DNA of 64,000 nt from Ectopseudomonas composti. GTDB lineage: Bacteria > Pseudomonadota > Gammaproteobacteria > Pseudomonadales > Pseudomonadaceae. The stretch covers positions 248,001 to 312,000 of the forward strand of contig NZ_FOWP01000002.1 in assembly GCF_900115475.1 (NCBI RefSeq), in the 5' to 3' direction. Position 1 is the first letter of the stretch. Every line of letters starts with the position of its first letter. A model generated the notes under the pieces. That model did not search any database. It was not told the DNA's origin and worked only from the letters and a program-made list of their open reading frames with translations. Below are positions 10,134-18,822 of this stretch, piece by piece. Position numbers and translations under genes: made by a program.

Positions 10134-10610
10134 ATGGGCTTAGGGCTCCGGAATGTCGGCAAGGCTGTTTTAGGTATCTGCGCCGGTCTGTTGCTGACGG
10201 CTTGCGCCGAAGATTTCGGCCCCGATCAGCATGGACGAAAGGTAACGGCTGACAGCCTGGATGGCCAGTGGCTGGTCATTAATTATTGGGCCGAGTGGTG
10301 CGCACCGTGCCGCACGGAAATTCCCGAGCTCAATGCACTCGAGCAAACGCTGAAAAACCAGTCGGCGCGCGTGATCGGCGTCAACTTCGATGCCTTGCAG
10401 GGCGAGGACCTCAAGCGCGCAGCGGACGGTTTCGATATCCGCTTCACTGTGTTGGCACAGGACCCGGCAGCGCGCTTCGAACTGCCGCACAACGACGTGC
10501 TGCCGGTGACCTATATAGTCGACGCTGACGGCAAGCTGCGTGAGCGCCTGGTGGGCGAGCAGACCTCTGCGGGGCTGCAGGAGCACCTCAAGCGCTTGCG
10601 CGGCCAGTAA
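10134..10610 (+). CDS. TlpA-like thioredoxin-fold lipoprotein
   Basis: A 158-residue exported thioredoxin-fold protein. A lipobox LLLTAC places the lipidated Cys at residue 24. The active site WCAPC (Cys56 and Cys59) is intact, followed by LPVTYIVDADGKL, the cis-Pro strand. It probably reduces or oxidises disulfides in periplasmic proteins while anchored in a membrane. ATG 10134 was chosen because it starts the signal peptide directly. The open frame continues upstream without signal-like sequence. It corresponds in position to the thioredoxin gene beyond the YihY homologue in P. aeruginosa. Confidence 0.85.
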   Translation: MGLGLRNVGKAVLGICAGLLLTACAEDFGPDQHGRKVTADSLDGQWLVINYWAEWCAPCRTEIPELNALEQTLKNQSARVIGVNFDALQGEDLKRAADGFDIRFTVLAQDPAARFELPHNDVLPVTYIVDADGKLRERLVGEQTSAGLQEHLKRLRGQ

Positions 10611-10710
10611 CGAGGCGACGAAAACCACTGCGACAGGCAGTCGCAGCAATAGGTAGCATGCTAAGCTTTTGTTTCGGCCGAACCTGCGCCGTGCTTCATG
10701 AGTCTGCCTG

Positions 10711-11883
10711 ATGTCCGCTACCCATCTCACCCGTGGCAGCGCCGGTTACCGGCGCGCCACCCTGGCGCTGTTCTGCGCCGGTTTCGCTACCTTTGCCATG
10801 CTCTACTGCGTGCAGCCGCTGCTCCCTCTGCTGGCGTCGCACTTTCGCGTTTCCGCGGCCAACAGCAGCCTGGCGCTGTCCCTGACCACCCTCAGTCTGG
10901 CGTTGTGTCTGCTGGTATCCGGCGCGCTGGCCGAGAGCTGGGGGCGCAAGCCGGTCATGGCTGCGGCATTGGGCCTGGCAGCGATGCTGGGGATCGCCTG
11001 TGCGCTGGTGGAGGAGTGGAGCAGCCTGCTGATTCTGCGCGCGCTGTTGGGGCTGGCGCTGAGCGGTTTGCCTGCGTTGGCCATGGCCTACGTTGGCGAG
11101 GAGTTCGACCCCGAAGCGCTGCCGGCCGCCATGGGGCTCTATATCGGCGGTACGGCGCTGGGTGGGCTGCTCGGGCGTCTGCTGGCGGGCCTGCTCAGTG
11201 ACCTTGGCGGCTGGCCCTGGGCCCTGGGCGGCATTGCCGGGCTCGGTCTGCTGGCCTTGGGACTGTTTCTTTGGCTGCTGCCGCCGTCGCGGCATTTCAC
11301 CGCGCAACCGCTTTCCTTGCGCGGGTTGCTGCGTAACTTCTCGCTGCACCTGAGTAACCCGCGTTTGCGTGTGCTGTTCGCTTTGGCCTTCCTGCTCATG
11401 GGCGGCTTCGTCGCGTTGTTCAACTACGTCGGCTTTCGCCTGGCCGGCGCGCCATTCAACCTGTCGGCGACGGTAATTGGTCTACTGTTCACTGTCTATC
11501 TGCTGGGCATCTTCAGCGCCGGTTGGGCCGGGCGCTTGGTGCCACGCTTCGGCGCTCGTCAGGTCCTGCACGGCGGCATCGGTTTGATGCTGCTGGGCGT
11601 GGCGCTGTGTGCGACGCCCTGGTTGAGCGCGGCTGTCATCGGGCTGGCGCTGTTCACCCTGGGTTTCTTCGCCGCTCATGCGGTTGCCAGCGGCCAGGTC
11701 GGCATTCATGCGCAGGGGGCCAAGGCGCAGGCGTCGGCACTGTACTTGTGTGCCTATTACCTGGGCTCCAGCCTGGTAGGCTACGTCGGTGGTTATGTCT
11801 GGGAACACGCCGGCTGGCTGGCTTTGCTGGCTGTTCTGGCCTCCTTATTCGTCGCAGCTGGGGCTCTGGTGCGGCGTATTTAG
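10711..11883 (+). CDS. MFS transporter, YnfM-like
   Basis: A 390-residue major facilitator with about twelve hydrophobic segments. The first loop has the family-typical LAESWGRKPVM (loop 2-3 DRxGRR-like motif), and AMLYCVQPLLPLLASHF in TM1 is characteristic of the YnfM/arabinose-efflux-like subgroup. Probably a proton-driven exporter of unknown substrate. Its stop (11881-11883) lies immediately before the hexamer ladder of the oprH promoter, so read-through into oprH is possible. No regulator is adjacent. Confidence 0.88.
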   Translation: MSATHLTRGSAGYRRATLALFCAGFATFAMLYCVQPLLPLLASHFRVSAANSSLALSLTTLSLALCLLVSGALAESWGRKPVMAAALGLAAMLGIACALVEEWSSLLILRALLGLALSGLPALAMAYVGEEFDPEALPAAMGLYIGGTALGGLLGRLLAGLLSDLGGWPWALGGIAGLGLLALGLFLWLLPPSRHFTAQPLSLRGLLRNFSLHLSNPRLRVLFALAFLLMGGFVALFNYVGFRLAGAPFNLSATVIGLLFTVYLLGIFSAGWAGRLVPRFGARQVLHGGIGLMLLGVALCATPWLSAAVIGLALFTLGFFAAHAVASGQVGIHAQGAKAQASALYLCAYYLGSSLVGYVGGYVWEHAGWLALLAVLASLFVAAGALVRRI

Positions 11884-11885
11884 GC

Positions 11886-11942
11886 TGTTTGTCGCTCGTT
11901 CAGTGCAGGTTCAAGGAGGGTTCAGCGGGTATTCAGTAGTCT
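11886..11942 (+). promoter_or_regulatory. Tandem PhoP-box ladder and promoter of oprH-phoP-phoQ
   Basis: Five hexamers begin at exact 11-base steps: TGTTTG (11886), CGTTCA (11897), GGTTCA (11908), GGTTCA (11919) and TATTCA (11930). PhoP-family regulators bind direct hexamer repeats with 5-bp spacers, so this fits autoregulation by PhoP. TAGTCT (11937-11942) lies 12 bases after the fourth hexamer and could be the -10 element, the usual distance for PhoP-dependent promoters. Repeats and spacing are seen; the binding protein is inferred. Confidence 0.75.
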
Positions 11943-11995
11943 TCCCGCAGACTTGTTGCCGAGTTGATCAAAACTGCAACGAGAGGAACGATTCG

Positions 11996-12601
11996 ATGAA
12001 AATCACCCTGAACCGTATCGCATTCGCCACCTGCCTGGCCCTGGGCGCAACCGCTGCCCAAGCCAACGACAATTTCGTCGGCCTGATCTGGGGTCAGACT
12101 GACAACAATATCCAGAAGTCCAACGCACTGAATGCCAACCTCGGCAATCCCAAGCTGGACAAGGTGATCAACGGCGAGGGCACCTGGGGCATCCGTGCTG
12201 GCCAGAAGACCGCCGATGGCCGCTACTACGCGACCTACGAGAATGTCTCCGACAGTCACAATGGCTACAAGCTGCGTCAGCAGAATCTGCTCGGCAGCTA
12301 CGACATGTTCGTGCCGCTGGGTGATAACAACACCAAGCTGTTCGGTGGTGTAACCGCCGGCTTGGTCAAGCTCGAGCAGGAAAGCCGTGGCTTTTCCCGC
12401 GACAGCGACATCGGATTTGCCGCGGGTCTGCAGGCCGGTATCCTGCAGGAACTGAACAGCAATACATCGATCGAAGCCGGCTATCGTTACCTGCGTACCA
12501 ACGCCAGCACAGAAATGGCACCGCATGGTGCAGGCAAGGCCGGGTCGCTGGACCTGCATAGCAGCTCGCTGCTCTACCTTGGCGCCAACTTCGCCTTCTA
12601 A
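11996..12601 (+). CDS. oprH: Outer membrane protein OprH (H1)
   Basis: A 201-residue outer-membrane beta-barrel with a signal peptide (MKITLNRIAFATCLALGATAAQA, mature DNFVGLIWGQ). Long stretches such as KLRQQNLLGSYDMFVPLG and GYRYLRTNASTEMAPHG match P. aeruginosa OprH as I remember it. OprH binds LPS, replaces divalent cations under magnesium limitation and contributes to polymyxin tolerance. The ATG at 11996 follows a GAGAGGAA Shine-Dalgarno. It is the first gene of the PhoP-PhoQ operon. Confidence 0.94.
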   Translation: MKITLNRIAFATCLALGATAAQANDNFVGLIWGQTDNNIQKSNALNANLGNPKLDKVINGEGTWGIRAGQKTADGRYYATYENVSDSHNGYKLRQQNLLGSYDMFVPLGDNNTKLFGGVTAGLVKLEQESRGFSRDSDIGFAAGLQAGILQELNSNTSIEAGYRYLRTNASTEMAPHGAGKAGSLDLHSSSLLYLGANFAF

Positions 12602-12619
12602 CGATGGCTTCGCGTTACC

Positions 12620-12641
12620 AGGCCGGGCATCAGCCCGGCCT
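12620..12641 (+). other. Intercistronic GC-rich hairpin between oprH and phoP
   Basis: A 9-bp perfect stem AGGCCGGGC / GCCCGGCCT with an ATCA loop, in the 68-bp oprH-phoP gap. No T-run follows, so it is not a standard terminator. It could stabilise the oprH message 3' end or partly attenuate read-through into phoPQ. Confidence 0.65.
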
Positions 12642-12669
12642 TCGTACAACTGAAAAAAGGGGAAGTCTC

Positions 12670-13347
12670 ATGAAATTGCTGGTGGTGGAGGATGAGGCGC
12701 TGCTGCGTCACCATCTGTTCACTCGCCTCAGTGAGAACGGGCATGTGGTGGATGCCGTACGCACCGCCGAAGAAGCTCTGTATCGCGCTGAGTCCTTCAA
12801 TCATGACCTGGCCCTGGTCGACCTCGGCCTGCCTGGAATGAGCGGTATCGACCTGATCCGCCAACTGCGCAGCCAGGACAAGAACTTTCCGATCCTGATT
12901 CTTACCGCGCGTGGTAACTGGCAGGACAAGGTCGAAGGCCTCTCCTGTGGTGCCGACGACTACGTGGTCAAGCCGTTCCAGTTCGAAGAGCTGGAGGCGC
13001 GGCTGAATGCCTTGCTGCGTCGTTCTTCCGGGTTTACCAAGTCGACCATCGAGGCCGGTACCCTGGTACTGGACCTCAATCGCAAGCAGGCCACCGTGGA
13101 TGAACAGTCGCTGCAGCTGACTGCCTACGAGTACCGCATCCTCGAATACCTGATGCTGCATCACCAGCAGGTGGTGGCCAAGGAACGCCTGATGGAGCAG
13201 CTTTATCCGGGCGATGACGAGCGTGATCCCAACGTCATCGAGGTACTGGTCGGCCGCCTGCGTCGCAAGCTCGAAGGCGTACTCGGTGGCAAACCGATAG
13301 AAACCGTGCGCGGCCAGGGCTACATGTTCAACGAGCGCTGCAAGTGA
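12670..13347 (+). CDS. phoP: Response regulator PhoP
   Basis: A 225-residue OmpR-type response regulator. The receiver domain (1-115) has the acidic pocket VVEDE, phospho-acceptor Asp51 in LVDLGLPGMSG, Thr in ILTARG and Lys in VVKPFQ. The C-terminal winged helix (about 125-222) holds YEYRILEYLMLHHQQVV and DPNVIEVLVGRLRRKL. Length equals that of P. aeruginosa PhoP as I recall. It activates oprH-phoP-phoQ and lipid A modification genes in low magnesium. The start follows AAAAGGGGAAG. Its stop overlaps the phoQ GTG. Confidence 0.95.
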   Translation: MKLLVVEDEALLRHHLFTRLSENGHVVDAVRTAEEALYRAESFNHDLALVDLGLPGMSGIDLIRQLRSQDKNFPILILTARGNWQDKVEGLSCGADDYVVKPFQFEELEARLNALLRRSSGFTKSTIEAGTLVLDLNRKQATVDEQSLQLTAYEYRILEYLMLHHQQVVAKERLMEQLYPGDDERDPNVIEVLVGRLRRKLEGVLGGKPIETVRGQGYMFNERCK

Positions 13348-14726
13348 GCCGAGCGCGCGCGGTTCTGCGCAAACTGCGCATGCGTTTTGGCTCACTGCGC
13401 CTGCGCCTGATGCTGGCCAGCGCTGCGCTGGCGATGCTGTTCATGTTGCTGCTGATGCCGGTGTTGCAGGGCGTGTTTCTCATGGCTCTGGAGCAGACCG
13501 TGGAAAAACGTCTGGCCTCCGATGCGGCCGCGCTGATTTCTGCCGCGCGTATCCATGATGGCCAGCTGCATATGCCGGACAAGATGCCAGACGAGGAATT
13601 CGACAACCTCGACTCACACCTGCTGGGTTTCATCTTCGACCGCGAGGGGCGGATGATCTGGCGTTCACGCTCCTCCATCGACGAGCTGGTGCGCTACCTG
13701 CCGCGCTACGACGGTCGCGGCCACGAGTTCATCCGCATTCGTGACGACAGCGGTCAGGAATACTTCGTGTATGACATCGAAGTGGATCTGCTGCGGGGTG
13801 ACGAAACCGCCCTGAGCATCGTGACCATGCAGCCCACGCGCGAGTACCAGGGGCTGTTCAACGGCTTTGCCTGGCAGTTGCGTTTATGGTTGGGCATCGC
13901 CTTGCTGGTGTTGCTGGGCCTGCTGTGGTTTGGCCTGACCTGGGGCTTTCGTAGCCTGCGCGGCTTGAGCGACGAGCTCGACGGCGTGGAGGCAGGCACC
14001 CGCCAACGCCTGAGCGACGAGCACCCACGTGAACTGCTGCGTCTGACCAATTCCCTCAACCGTTTGCTCGACAGCGAACGGCGCCAGCGCGAGCGTTATC
14101 GCGACTCTCTGGAAGACCTCGCCCATAGCCTGAAAACGCCGCTCAGCGTGTTGCAGGGCATCGGTGAAACCCTCGCTGCACACCCTGAAAATCGCGAGCA
14201 AGCGCAACTGATGCAGGCGCAGATCGAACGCATGAGCCAGCAGGTCGGCTACCAATTGCAGCGCGCCAGCCTGCGCCGCAGCGGCCTGGTACGCCATCGC
14301 GAGCAGGTCTGGCCGGTGCTCGACGGCTTGTGCCGCTCGCTGGACAAGGTCTACCGCGACAAGCGCGTCGAAGCGACGCTGGAAGTGCCCGAGCACAGCC
14401 AGATCACCATGGAACGTGGTGCGCTGATGGAGCTGCTCGGCAACCTGCTGGAGAACGCCTACCGCCTGTGCCTGCAACGCGTACGCGTCAGGTTGCAACC
14501 CCTGGCAGGCGGTTGCCTGATCACCATCGAGGATGATGGCCCTGGCGTGCCGCAGCAGCAACGTGAGCGGGTGCTACAGCGCGGCGAGCGTCTGGATGTG
14601 CAGAATCCGGGGCAGGGCATCGGTCTGGCGGTGGTGGAAGACATCGTCGAGAGTTACGACGGTGAGCTGAGCCTGGAAGATTCGGAGTTGGGCGGCGCCT
14701 GTTTCAGGGTGCGGCTGTACGACTGA
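13344..14726 (+). CDS. phoQ: Sensor histidine kinase PhoQ
   Basis: A 460-residue two-TM sensor kinase. TM1 is about residues 20-45, followed by an acidic periplasmic sensor (HDGQLHMPDKMPDEEFDNLDSH), TM2 about 181-203, HAMP-like linker, HisKA with His261 in LAHSLKTPLSVLQG, and HATPase with NLLENAYRL and GQGIGLAVVEDI. It senses divalent cations and phosphorylates PhoP. GTG 13344 overlaps the phoP stop by four bases. An internal ATG at 13380 would give 448 residues, the length I recall for P. aeruginosa PhoQ, and may be the true start. It ends 18 bp from the convergent AraC gene. Confidence 0.93.
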   Translation: MSRARAVLRKLRMRFGSLRLRLMLASAALAMLFMLLLMPVLQGVFLMALEQTVEKRLASDAAALISAARIHDGQLHMPDKMPDEEFDNLDSHLLGFIFDREGRMIWRSRSSIDELVRYLPRYDGRGHEFIRIRDDSGQEYFVYDIEVDLLRGDETALSIVTMQPTREYQGLFNGFAWQLRLWLGIALLVLLGLLWFGLTWGFRSLRGLSDELDGVEAGTRQRLSDEHPRELLRLTNSLNRLLDSERRQRERYRDSLEDLAHSLKTPLSVLQGIGETLAAHPENREQAQLMQAQIERMSQQVGYQLQRASLRRSGLVRHREQVWPVLDGLCRSLDKVYRDKRVEATLEVPEHSQITMERGALMELLGNLLENAYRLCLQRVRVRLQPLAGGCLITIEDDGPGVPQQQRERVLQRGERLDVQNPGQGIGLAVVEDIVESYDGELSLEDSELGGACFRVRLYD

Positions 14727-14744
14727 TCTGAAACGGCGCAGGCG

Positions 14745-15743
14745 TCATCCCTCTTGGGCTCGATACGCTCCTGGTGTCAGCCCTGTCCATTTCTTGAATG
14801 CGCGGTGAAAGGCCGAGGGTTCGGAGAAGCCTAGCTGCTCGGCGATGTCCTGAATCGCCAGTTCGTCGCGGCCCAGGTGGTAGATGGCGAGGTCGCGGCG
14901 CAGGTGGTCCTTGAGCTCCTGGAAGCTGGTGCCTTCTTCGCGCAGATGGCGGCGCAGGGTTTGCGGGCTGGTATGTAGCTGTTGGGCGACCTGTTCCAGG
15001 TCGGGCCAGGTGCGGCAGTCGCGGCCGAGCAGGCGACGAATCTGGCTGATCAGACTGTCGCCACCATCCGGGCGGGCCAGCAGGTCGGCGGGGGAGTGCT
15101 GCAGGAACTGCTTGAGCGTGCGCTCGTCCTGCAAGAGCGGCATCGCCAGATAACGCGCGTGAAACAGCAAGCTGGTCTGCCCGGCGCAGAACCGTCGGCT
15201 GCAGGGAAACAGCAATTCATATTCAGCGACGTGCTCGGGCTCCGGGTAGGCAAAGGTCGCCTCTTCCAGGCGGATGCGCTGGCCAATTAGCCAGCTGCCG
15301 AGGCGATGCCAGATCACCAGCAGGCTCTCCACCAGAAAATGATCCGGGTCCCATAGCGTGCTGTCGTCGACGCTCAGCCGCGCCCAATCACCCTCGCGCT
15401 GCAGGCGGATGCCCGGTGCGTCGGGAAACAGGCTGTAGAACATCGCACCGCGGCTGAGGGCCTTTTCCAGGCTGCGGCAGTGGATGATGGCGTGGCCCAT
15501 CATGGCGAAGGTGCCGCGTTTGCTCGGCTGGCGGCCGAAGCCCAGGTATTCGTCGTCCAGCGCTTCCCACAACAACTGCATCAGCAGGGCGAATTGCTCT
15601 GGGGCGATGCGTGCGCGCGGCTCGACCAGCACGGCGCTCTGGATGCCGGCCTGACGCAGTATCAGGTCGCAGGCCAGCCCACGGCGATCAGCACCGCGCA
15701 GGGCGGCGCGGACGAAGTGGCTGGCAATAGTGCGTTCGCGCAT
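14745..15743 (-). CDS. AraC family transcriptional regulator (Arabinose_bd type)
   Basis: A 332-residue regulator. The N-terminal ligand domain runs to about residue 215 (MRERTIASHFVRAALRGADRRGL), as in OruR/ArgR-like regulators. The C-terminal double helix-turn-helix includes TSPQTLRRHLREEGTSFQELKDHLRRDLA and IAEQLGFSEPSAFHRAFKKWTGLTPGAYR. Start ATG 15743; an in-frame extension upstream is unlikely. It diverges from the acyl-CoA dehydrogenase-synthetase-CaiB genes and probably controls them in response to an acyl compound. The ligand is not evident. Confidence 0.9.
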   Translation of the reverse strand: MRERTIASHFVRAALRGADRRGLACDLILRQAGIQSAVLVEPRARIAPEQFALLMQLLWEALDDEYLGFGRQPSKRGTFAMMGHAIIHCRSLEKALSRGAMFYSLFPDAPGIRLQREGDWARLSVDDSTLWDPDHFLVESLLVIWHRLGSWLIGQRIRLEEATFAYPEPEHVAEYELLFPCSRRFCAGQTSLLFHARYLAMPLLQDERTLKQFLQHSPADLLARPDGGDSLISQIRRLLGRDCRTWPDLEQVAQQLHTSPQTLRRHLREEGTSFQELKDHLRRDLAIYHLGRDELAIQDIAEQLGFSEPSAFHRAFKKWTGLTPGAYRAQEG

Positions 15744-15800
15744 GCTGGGTTTCCGATAGCGAGGGTGTTCGATGGTAGGCAGTTGCTCTTGGCCACGGCA

Positions 15801-15845
15801 ACCCAACCGAGCGATTGGGTCAACCGAGGCTGAGCACATGGGTCA
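15801..15845. promoter_or_regulatory. Candidate operator between AraC gene and acyl-CoA operon
   Basis: Inside the 163-bp divergent gap there is an inverted repeat, ACCCAA (15801-15806) and TTGGGT (15815-15820). A direct repeat of TGGGTCA also occurs at 15816-15822 and 15839-15845, 23 bases apart. AraC-family proteins often bind direct half-sites about two helical turns apart. Assigning it to the neighbouring regulator is inference. Confidence 0.4.
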
Positions 15846-15906
15846 TTGAGGGCGTGCGAGGTGGCACTTAACCTCTGGGCCATAACAACAGCGGAGGACC
15901 CGCCCC

Positions 15907-17046
15907 ATGCAACGCAACCATTTCGACACCGAGCACAACCTGTTTCGCGATGCCTTTGCCACGTTTCTGGACAAGGAGGTGGTGCCGCATCAGGAGGCCT
16001 GGGAAGAGGCTGGCATGGTGGACCGCAGCGTGTGGCGCAAGGCCGGCGAGATGGGCTTTCTGTTGCCCTGGGCGGACGAGGAATACGGCGGGTCCGGGCT
16101 CAAGGACTTTCGCTACGAGCAGATCATGTGCGAGGAGCTGGCGCGCATCAACGAGCCCGGTTTCATGATCCCGCTGCACTCGGCGCTGTGCGGTCCCTAT
16201 ATCGCCGAGTACGGCAATGCCGAGCAGAAGGCGCGGCTGTTGCCCGGCATCATCAGTGGCGAGACCATCCTCGCGGTGGCCATGACCGAGCCGTCGGCTG
16301 GCTCGGATCTGGCCGGCATGCGTACCACGGCGGTGGACAAGGGCGACCACTGGCTGCTCAACGGCTCCAAGGTGTTCATCTCCAATGGCTACCTGGCCGA
16401 CGTGGTGATCGTCGCGGCCAAGACCGACCCTGCCAACAAGCACGCCATGGGCCTGTTTCTGGTGGAGCGTGGCATGCCCGGTTTCGAGCGTGGCAAGAAA
16501 CTGAAGAAACTCGGCATGCACAGCCAGGACACCGCCGAGCTGTTCTTCAATGACGTCAAGGTGCCCAAGGACAACCTGCTGGGCGATGCCAAGGGCGGCT
16601 TCTTCTACCTGATGAACATGCTCGCCCAGGAGCGTCTGACCAATGCCTGTGGCGCGGTGGCCGGCGCCGAAGCAGCGCTGCAGACCACCATCGAGTACGT
16701 CAAGGAGCGCCAGGCCTTTGGCCGCCCCGTAGCACACTTTCAGAACACCCGCTTCAAGCTGGCGGAAATGCGCACGCAGATCGACGTGGCGCAGGTCTTC
16801 ACCGACCGCTGCGTCATGGATCACAACCAGAAGAAACTCACCTCGGAAGTGGCGGCCGAGGCCAAGCTGTTCACCACCGAACTGCTTGGCAAGGTGGTGG
16901 ACGAGGGTGTGCAGTTGCACGGCGGCTGGGGCTACATGTGGGAATACCCGATCTGCAAGATGTACGCGAATGCGCGTATTCAGCGGATTTTCGCCGGCAC
17001 GTCGGAAATCATGAAGGAGATCATCAGTCGCGGGATGAAGCTGTAA
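15907..17046 (+). CDS. Acyl-CoA dehydrogenase
   Basis: A 379-residue FAD-dependent acyl-CoA dehydrogenase that introduces a 2,3 double bond, passing electrons to ETF. N-terminal helical domain FRDAFATFLDKEVVPHQEAW, middle flavin motif AVAMTEPSAGSDLAGM (about 118-133), LNGSKVFISNG, and C-terminal ERQAFGRPVAHFQNTRFKLAEM. At the position of the MCAD catalytic Glu376 this protein has FAGTSEIM (Ala), as in isovaleryl- and long-chain-type enzymes where the base comes from another helix. First gene of a likely three-gene unit with the synthetase and CoA transferase. Confidence 0.93.
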   Translation: MQRNHFDTEHNLFRDAFATFLDKEVVPHQEAWEEAGMVDRSVWRKAGEMGFLLPWADEEYGGSGLKDFRYEQIMCEELARINEPGFMIPLHSALCGPYIAEYGNAEQKARLLPGIISGETILAVAMTEPSAGSDLAGMRTTAVDKGDHWLLNGSKVFISNGYLADVVIVAAKTDPANKHAMGLFLVERGMPGFERGKKLKKLGMHSQDTAELFFNDVKVPKDNLLGDAKGGFFYLMNMLAQERLTNACGAVAGAEAALQTTIEYVKERQAFGRPVAHFQNTRFKLAEMRTQIDVAQVFTDRCVMDHNQKKLTSEVAAEAKLFTTELLGKVVDEGVQLHGGWGYMWEYPICKMYANARIQRIFAGTSEIMKEIISRGMKL

Positions 17047-17050
17047 CGAC

Positions 17051-17071
17051 GTAGGGCGGGTGCAACCCGCC
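17051..17071. repeat. REP-like palindrome (GTAGGGCGGGTGC family)
   Basis: GTAGGGCGGGTGCAACCCGCC forms a short GGCGGGT/ACCCGCC hairpin. The same unit recurs at 51958 and 63948 and, inverted, near 28126. It lies between the dehydrogenase and synthetase genes. Confidence 0.75.
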
Positions 17072-17145
17072 ACGAGCGGTCTAGCGTCATTAGCGCTCGT
17101 ATTGCAATGAGTAGGTGAGCCCCGAGGACAAGAAGGTAACCTCCC

Positions 17146-18786
17146 ATGACCCTGCAACTGCCTCTGGAACGCTTCAACCACTGGCTGGATCGGCAACCCG
17201 ATGCCGTCTGGCTGCGTCAGCCGGTCAATGGCATCTGGCATGACTTCACCTGGCGCCAGGTCGACGAGCAGGCACGTCGCCTGGCCAGCGCTCTGCTGGC
17301 GCTGGGCTGCGTGCCAGGCGAGCGTGTCGCCTTGCTGGCGAAGAACTGTGCCGAGTGGTTCATCAGCGACCTGGCGATCCAGCATGCCGGGCTGATCAGC
17401 GTACCGTTGTATCCGTTGCAGGCACCGGAGCAGATTGCCTACGTGCTCGAGCATGCTGGCTGCAAGGTGATTCTTGTAGGCAAGCTGGATGAGCCTGACA
17501 AGCTGGCCAGCGGCATCGCGCCACATATCACCCGTATCGCCATGCCTTATCCGACCATGCCGGCTGAGTATCAATGGCAGGCCTTGCTGGCAGCGCATGA
17601 GCCGCTGCCCGGCACGCGGCCGCAGCGCGGTGAGGATCTGCTGTCGATTCTCTATACCTCTGGCACCACAGGGCAGCCCAAGGGTGTGATGCTCTCGGCC
17701 CACGCGATGGCGTTCTCCTCTGCCAACGCCACGGCAGAGATGAACATGACCCCGCAGGATCAATTTTTCTCCTACCTGCCGTTGTCACATGCCGCTGAAC
17801 GCTTCCTGGTGGAGTTCAACAGCCTCTATTGCGGCGCGCCAGTGGCCTTCGTCGAGTCGCTCGAGACGTTCGCCAGTGACCTGCGCCAGGTGCGTCCGAC
17901 CGTGTTCTTCTCGGTACCACGACTGTGGACGCGCTTTCAGCAGGGTGTGCTGGAGAAGTTGCCGGCGCACAAGCTCGACCGCCTACTGCGTATTCCGTTG
18001 CTGGGGCGTCTGCTGGCGCGCAAGGTGAGGGCAGGGTTGGGACTGGATCGAACACGCATTCTGGTGTCCGGCGCGGCGGCGATTTCCACTGGGCTGCTGG
18101 AGTGGTATCGGCGCCTGGGCATGACCATTTGCGAGGGCTACGGCATGACCGAGCACTTCGCCTATGGTTGTTTCAATCGTCCCGGGCAGGTGCGCTTCGG
18201 CACTGTGGGCAGGCCGATGCCGCATCTGCAGGTGCGTATCGACGACAGTGGCGAGATCCTGCTGCGCAGCGAAACGCTGATGCAGGGTTATTACCGTGAA
18301 CCGGAAAAAACGGCGGAAACCCTCAAGGACGGCTGGTTGCACACCGGTGATCGCGGCCAGTTGGACGAGGCGGGCTACTTGCGCATCACCGGGCGGGTGA
18401 AGGATATCTTCAAGACCAGCAAGGGCAAGTACGTCGCACCGGCCCCCATCGAAGGCGAGGTTGCCAAGAGCCATTGGGTCGAGCAGGTATGTTTGATGGG
18501 CAGCAATATGGATCAACCGCTGGCGCTGGTCGAACTCTCGCCTGCCGCCCGTCAGCAACCGCGCGAGCTGCTCGATCAGTCACTTTCCGAGCATCTGCAG
18601 GCGGTCAATCACAGGCTGGAGCCGCATGAGCGTATCAGTCATTTCTATCTGGTCAGCGAGGCCTGGACGGTGGATAACGGCAGCATGACGCCGACCATGA
18701 AAATTCGTCGCAATGTGTTGGAGGTGCGCTATGCCGAGGCCATTGCCCGCGTGCCCGGCGATGCCGCCATCGTCTGGGAAGGCTGA
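17146..18786 (+). CDS. AMP-dependent acyl-CoA synthetase
   Basis: A 546-residue ANL-superfamily enzyme forming acyl-CoA from a carboxylic acid, ATP and CoA. AMP-binding P-loop ILYTSGTTGQPKGVML (about 169-184), later GYGMTEHFAYG, LHTGDRGQLDEAGYLRITGR, KDIFKTSKGKYVAPAPIE and C-terminal MKIRRNVL. The pattern is that of long-chain FadD/FAA1-like synthetases. Flanked by an acyl-CoA dehydrogenase and a CaiB-type transferase, so the three probably activate, transfer and oxidise the same acid. Start at ATG 17146 has a weak AAGGTAA Shine-Dalgarno. Confidence 0.92.
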   Translation: MTLQLPLERFNHWLDRQPDAVWLRQPVNGIWHDFTWRQVDEQARRLASALLALGCVPGERVALLAKNCAEWFISDLAIQHAGLISVPLYPLQAPEQIAYVLEHAGCKVILVGKLDEPDKLASGIAPHITRIAMPYPTMPAEYQWQALLAAHEPLPGTRPQRGEDLLSILYTSGTTGQPKGVMLSAHAMAFSSANATAEMNMTPQDQFFSYLPLSHAAERFLVEFNSLYCGAPVAFVESLETFASDLRQVRPTVFFSVPRLWTRFQQGVLEKLPAHKLDRLLRIPLLGRLLARKVRAGLGLDRTRILVSGAAAISTGLLEWYRRLGMTICEGYGMTEHFAYGCFNRPGQVRFGTVGRPMPHLQVRIDDSGEILLRSETLMQGYYREPEKTAETLKDGWLHTGDRGQLDEAGYLRITGRVKDIFKTSKGKYVAPAPIEGEVAKSHWVEQVCLMGSNMDQPLALVELSPAARQQPRELLDQSLSEHLQAVNHRLEPHERISHFYLVSEAWTVDNGSMTPTMKIRRNVLEVRYAEAIARVPGDAAIVWEG

Positions 18787-18822
18787 TCAGCCCTCCGTCA
18801 TTCCTTACAACCTGGAGTCACC

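Noticed and set aside
15860..15885. TGGCACTTAACCTCTGGG as a sigma-54 promoter
   Set aside because: The TGGCAC half is present but the required TTGC-type element does not follow at the right distance.
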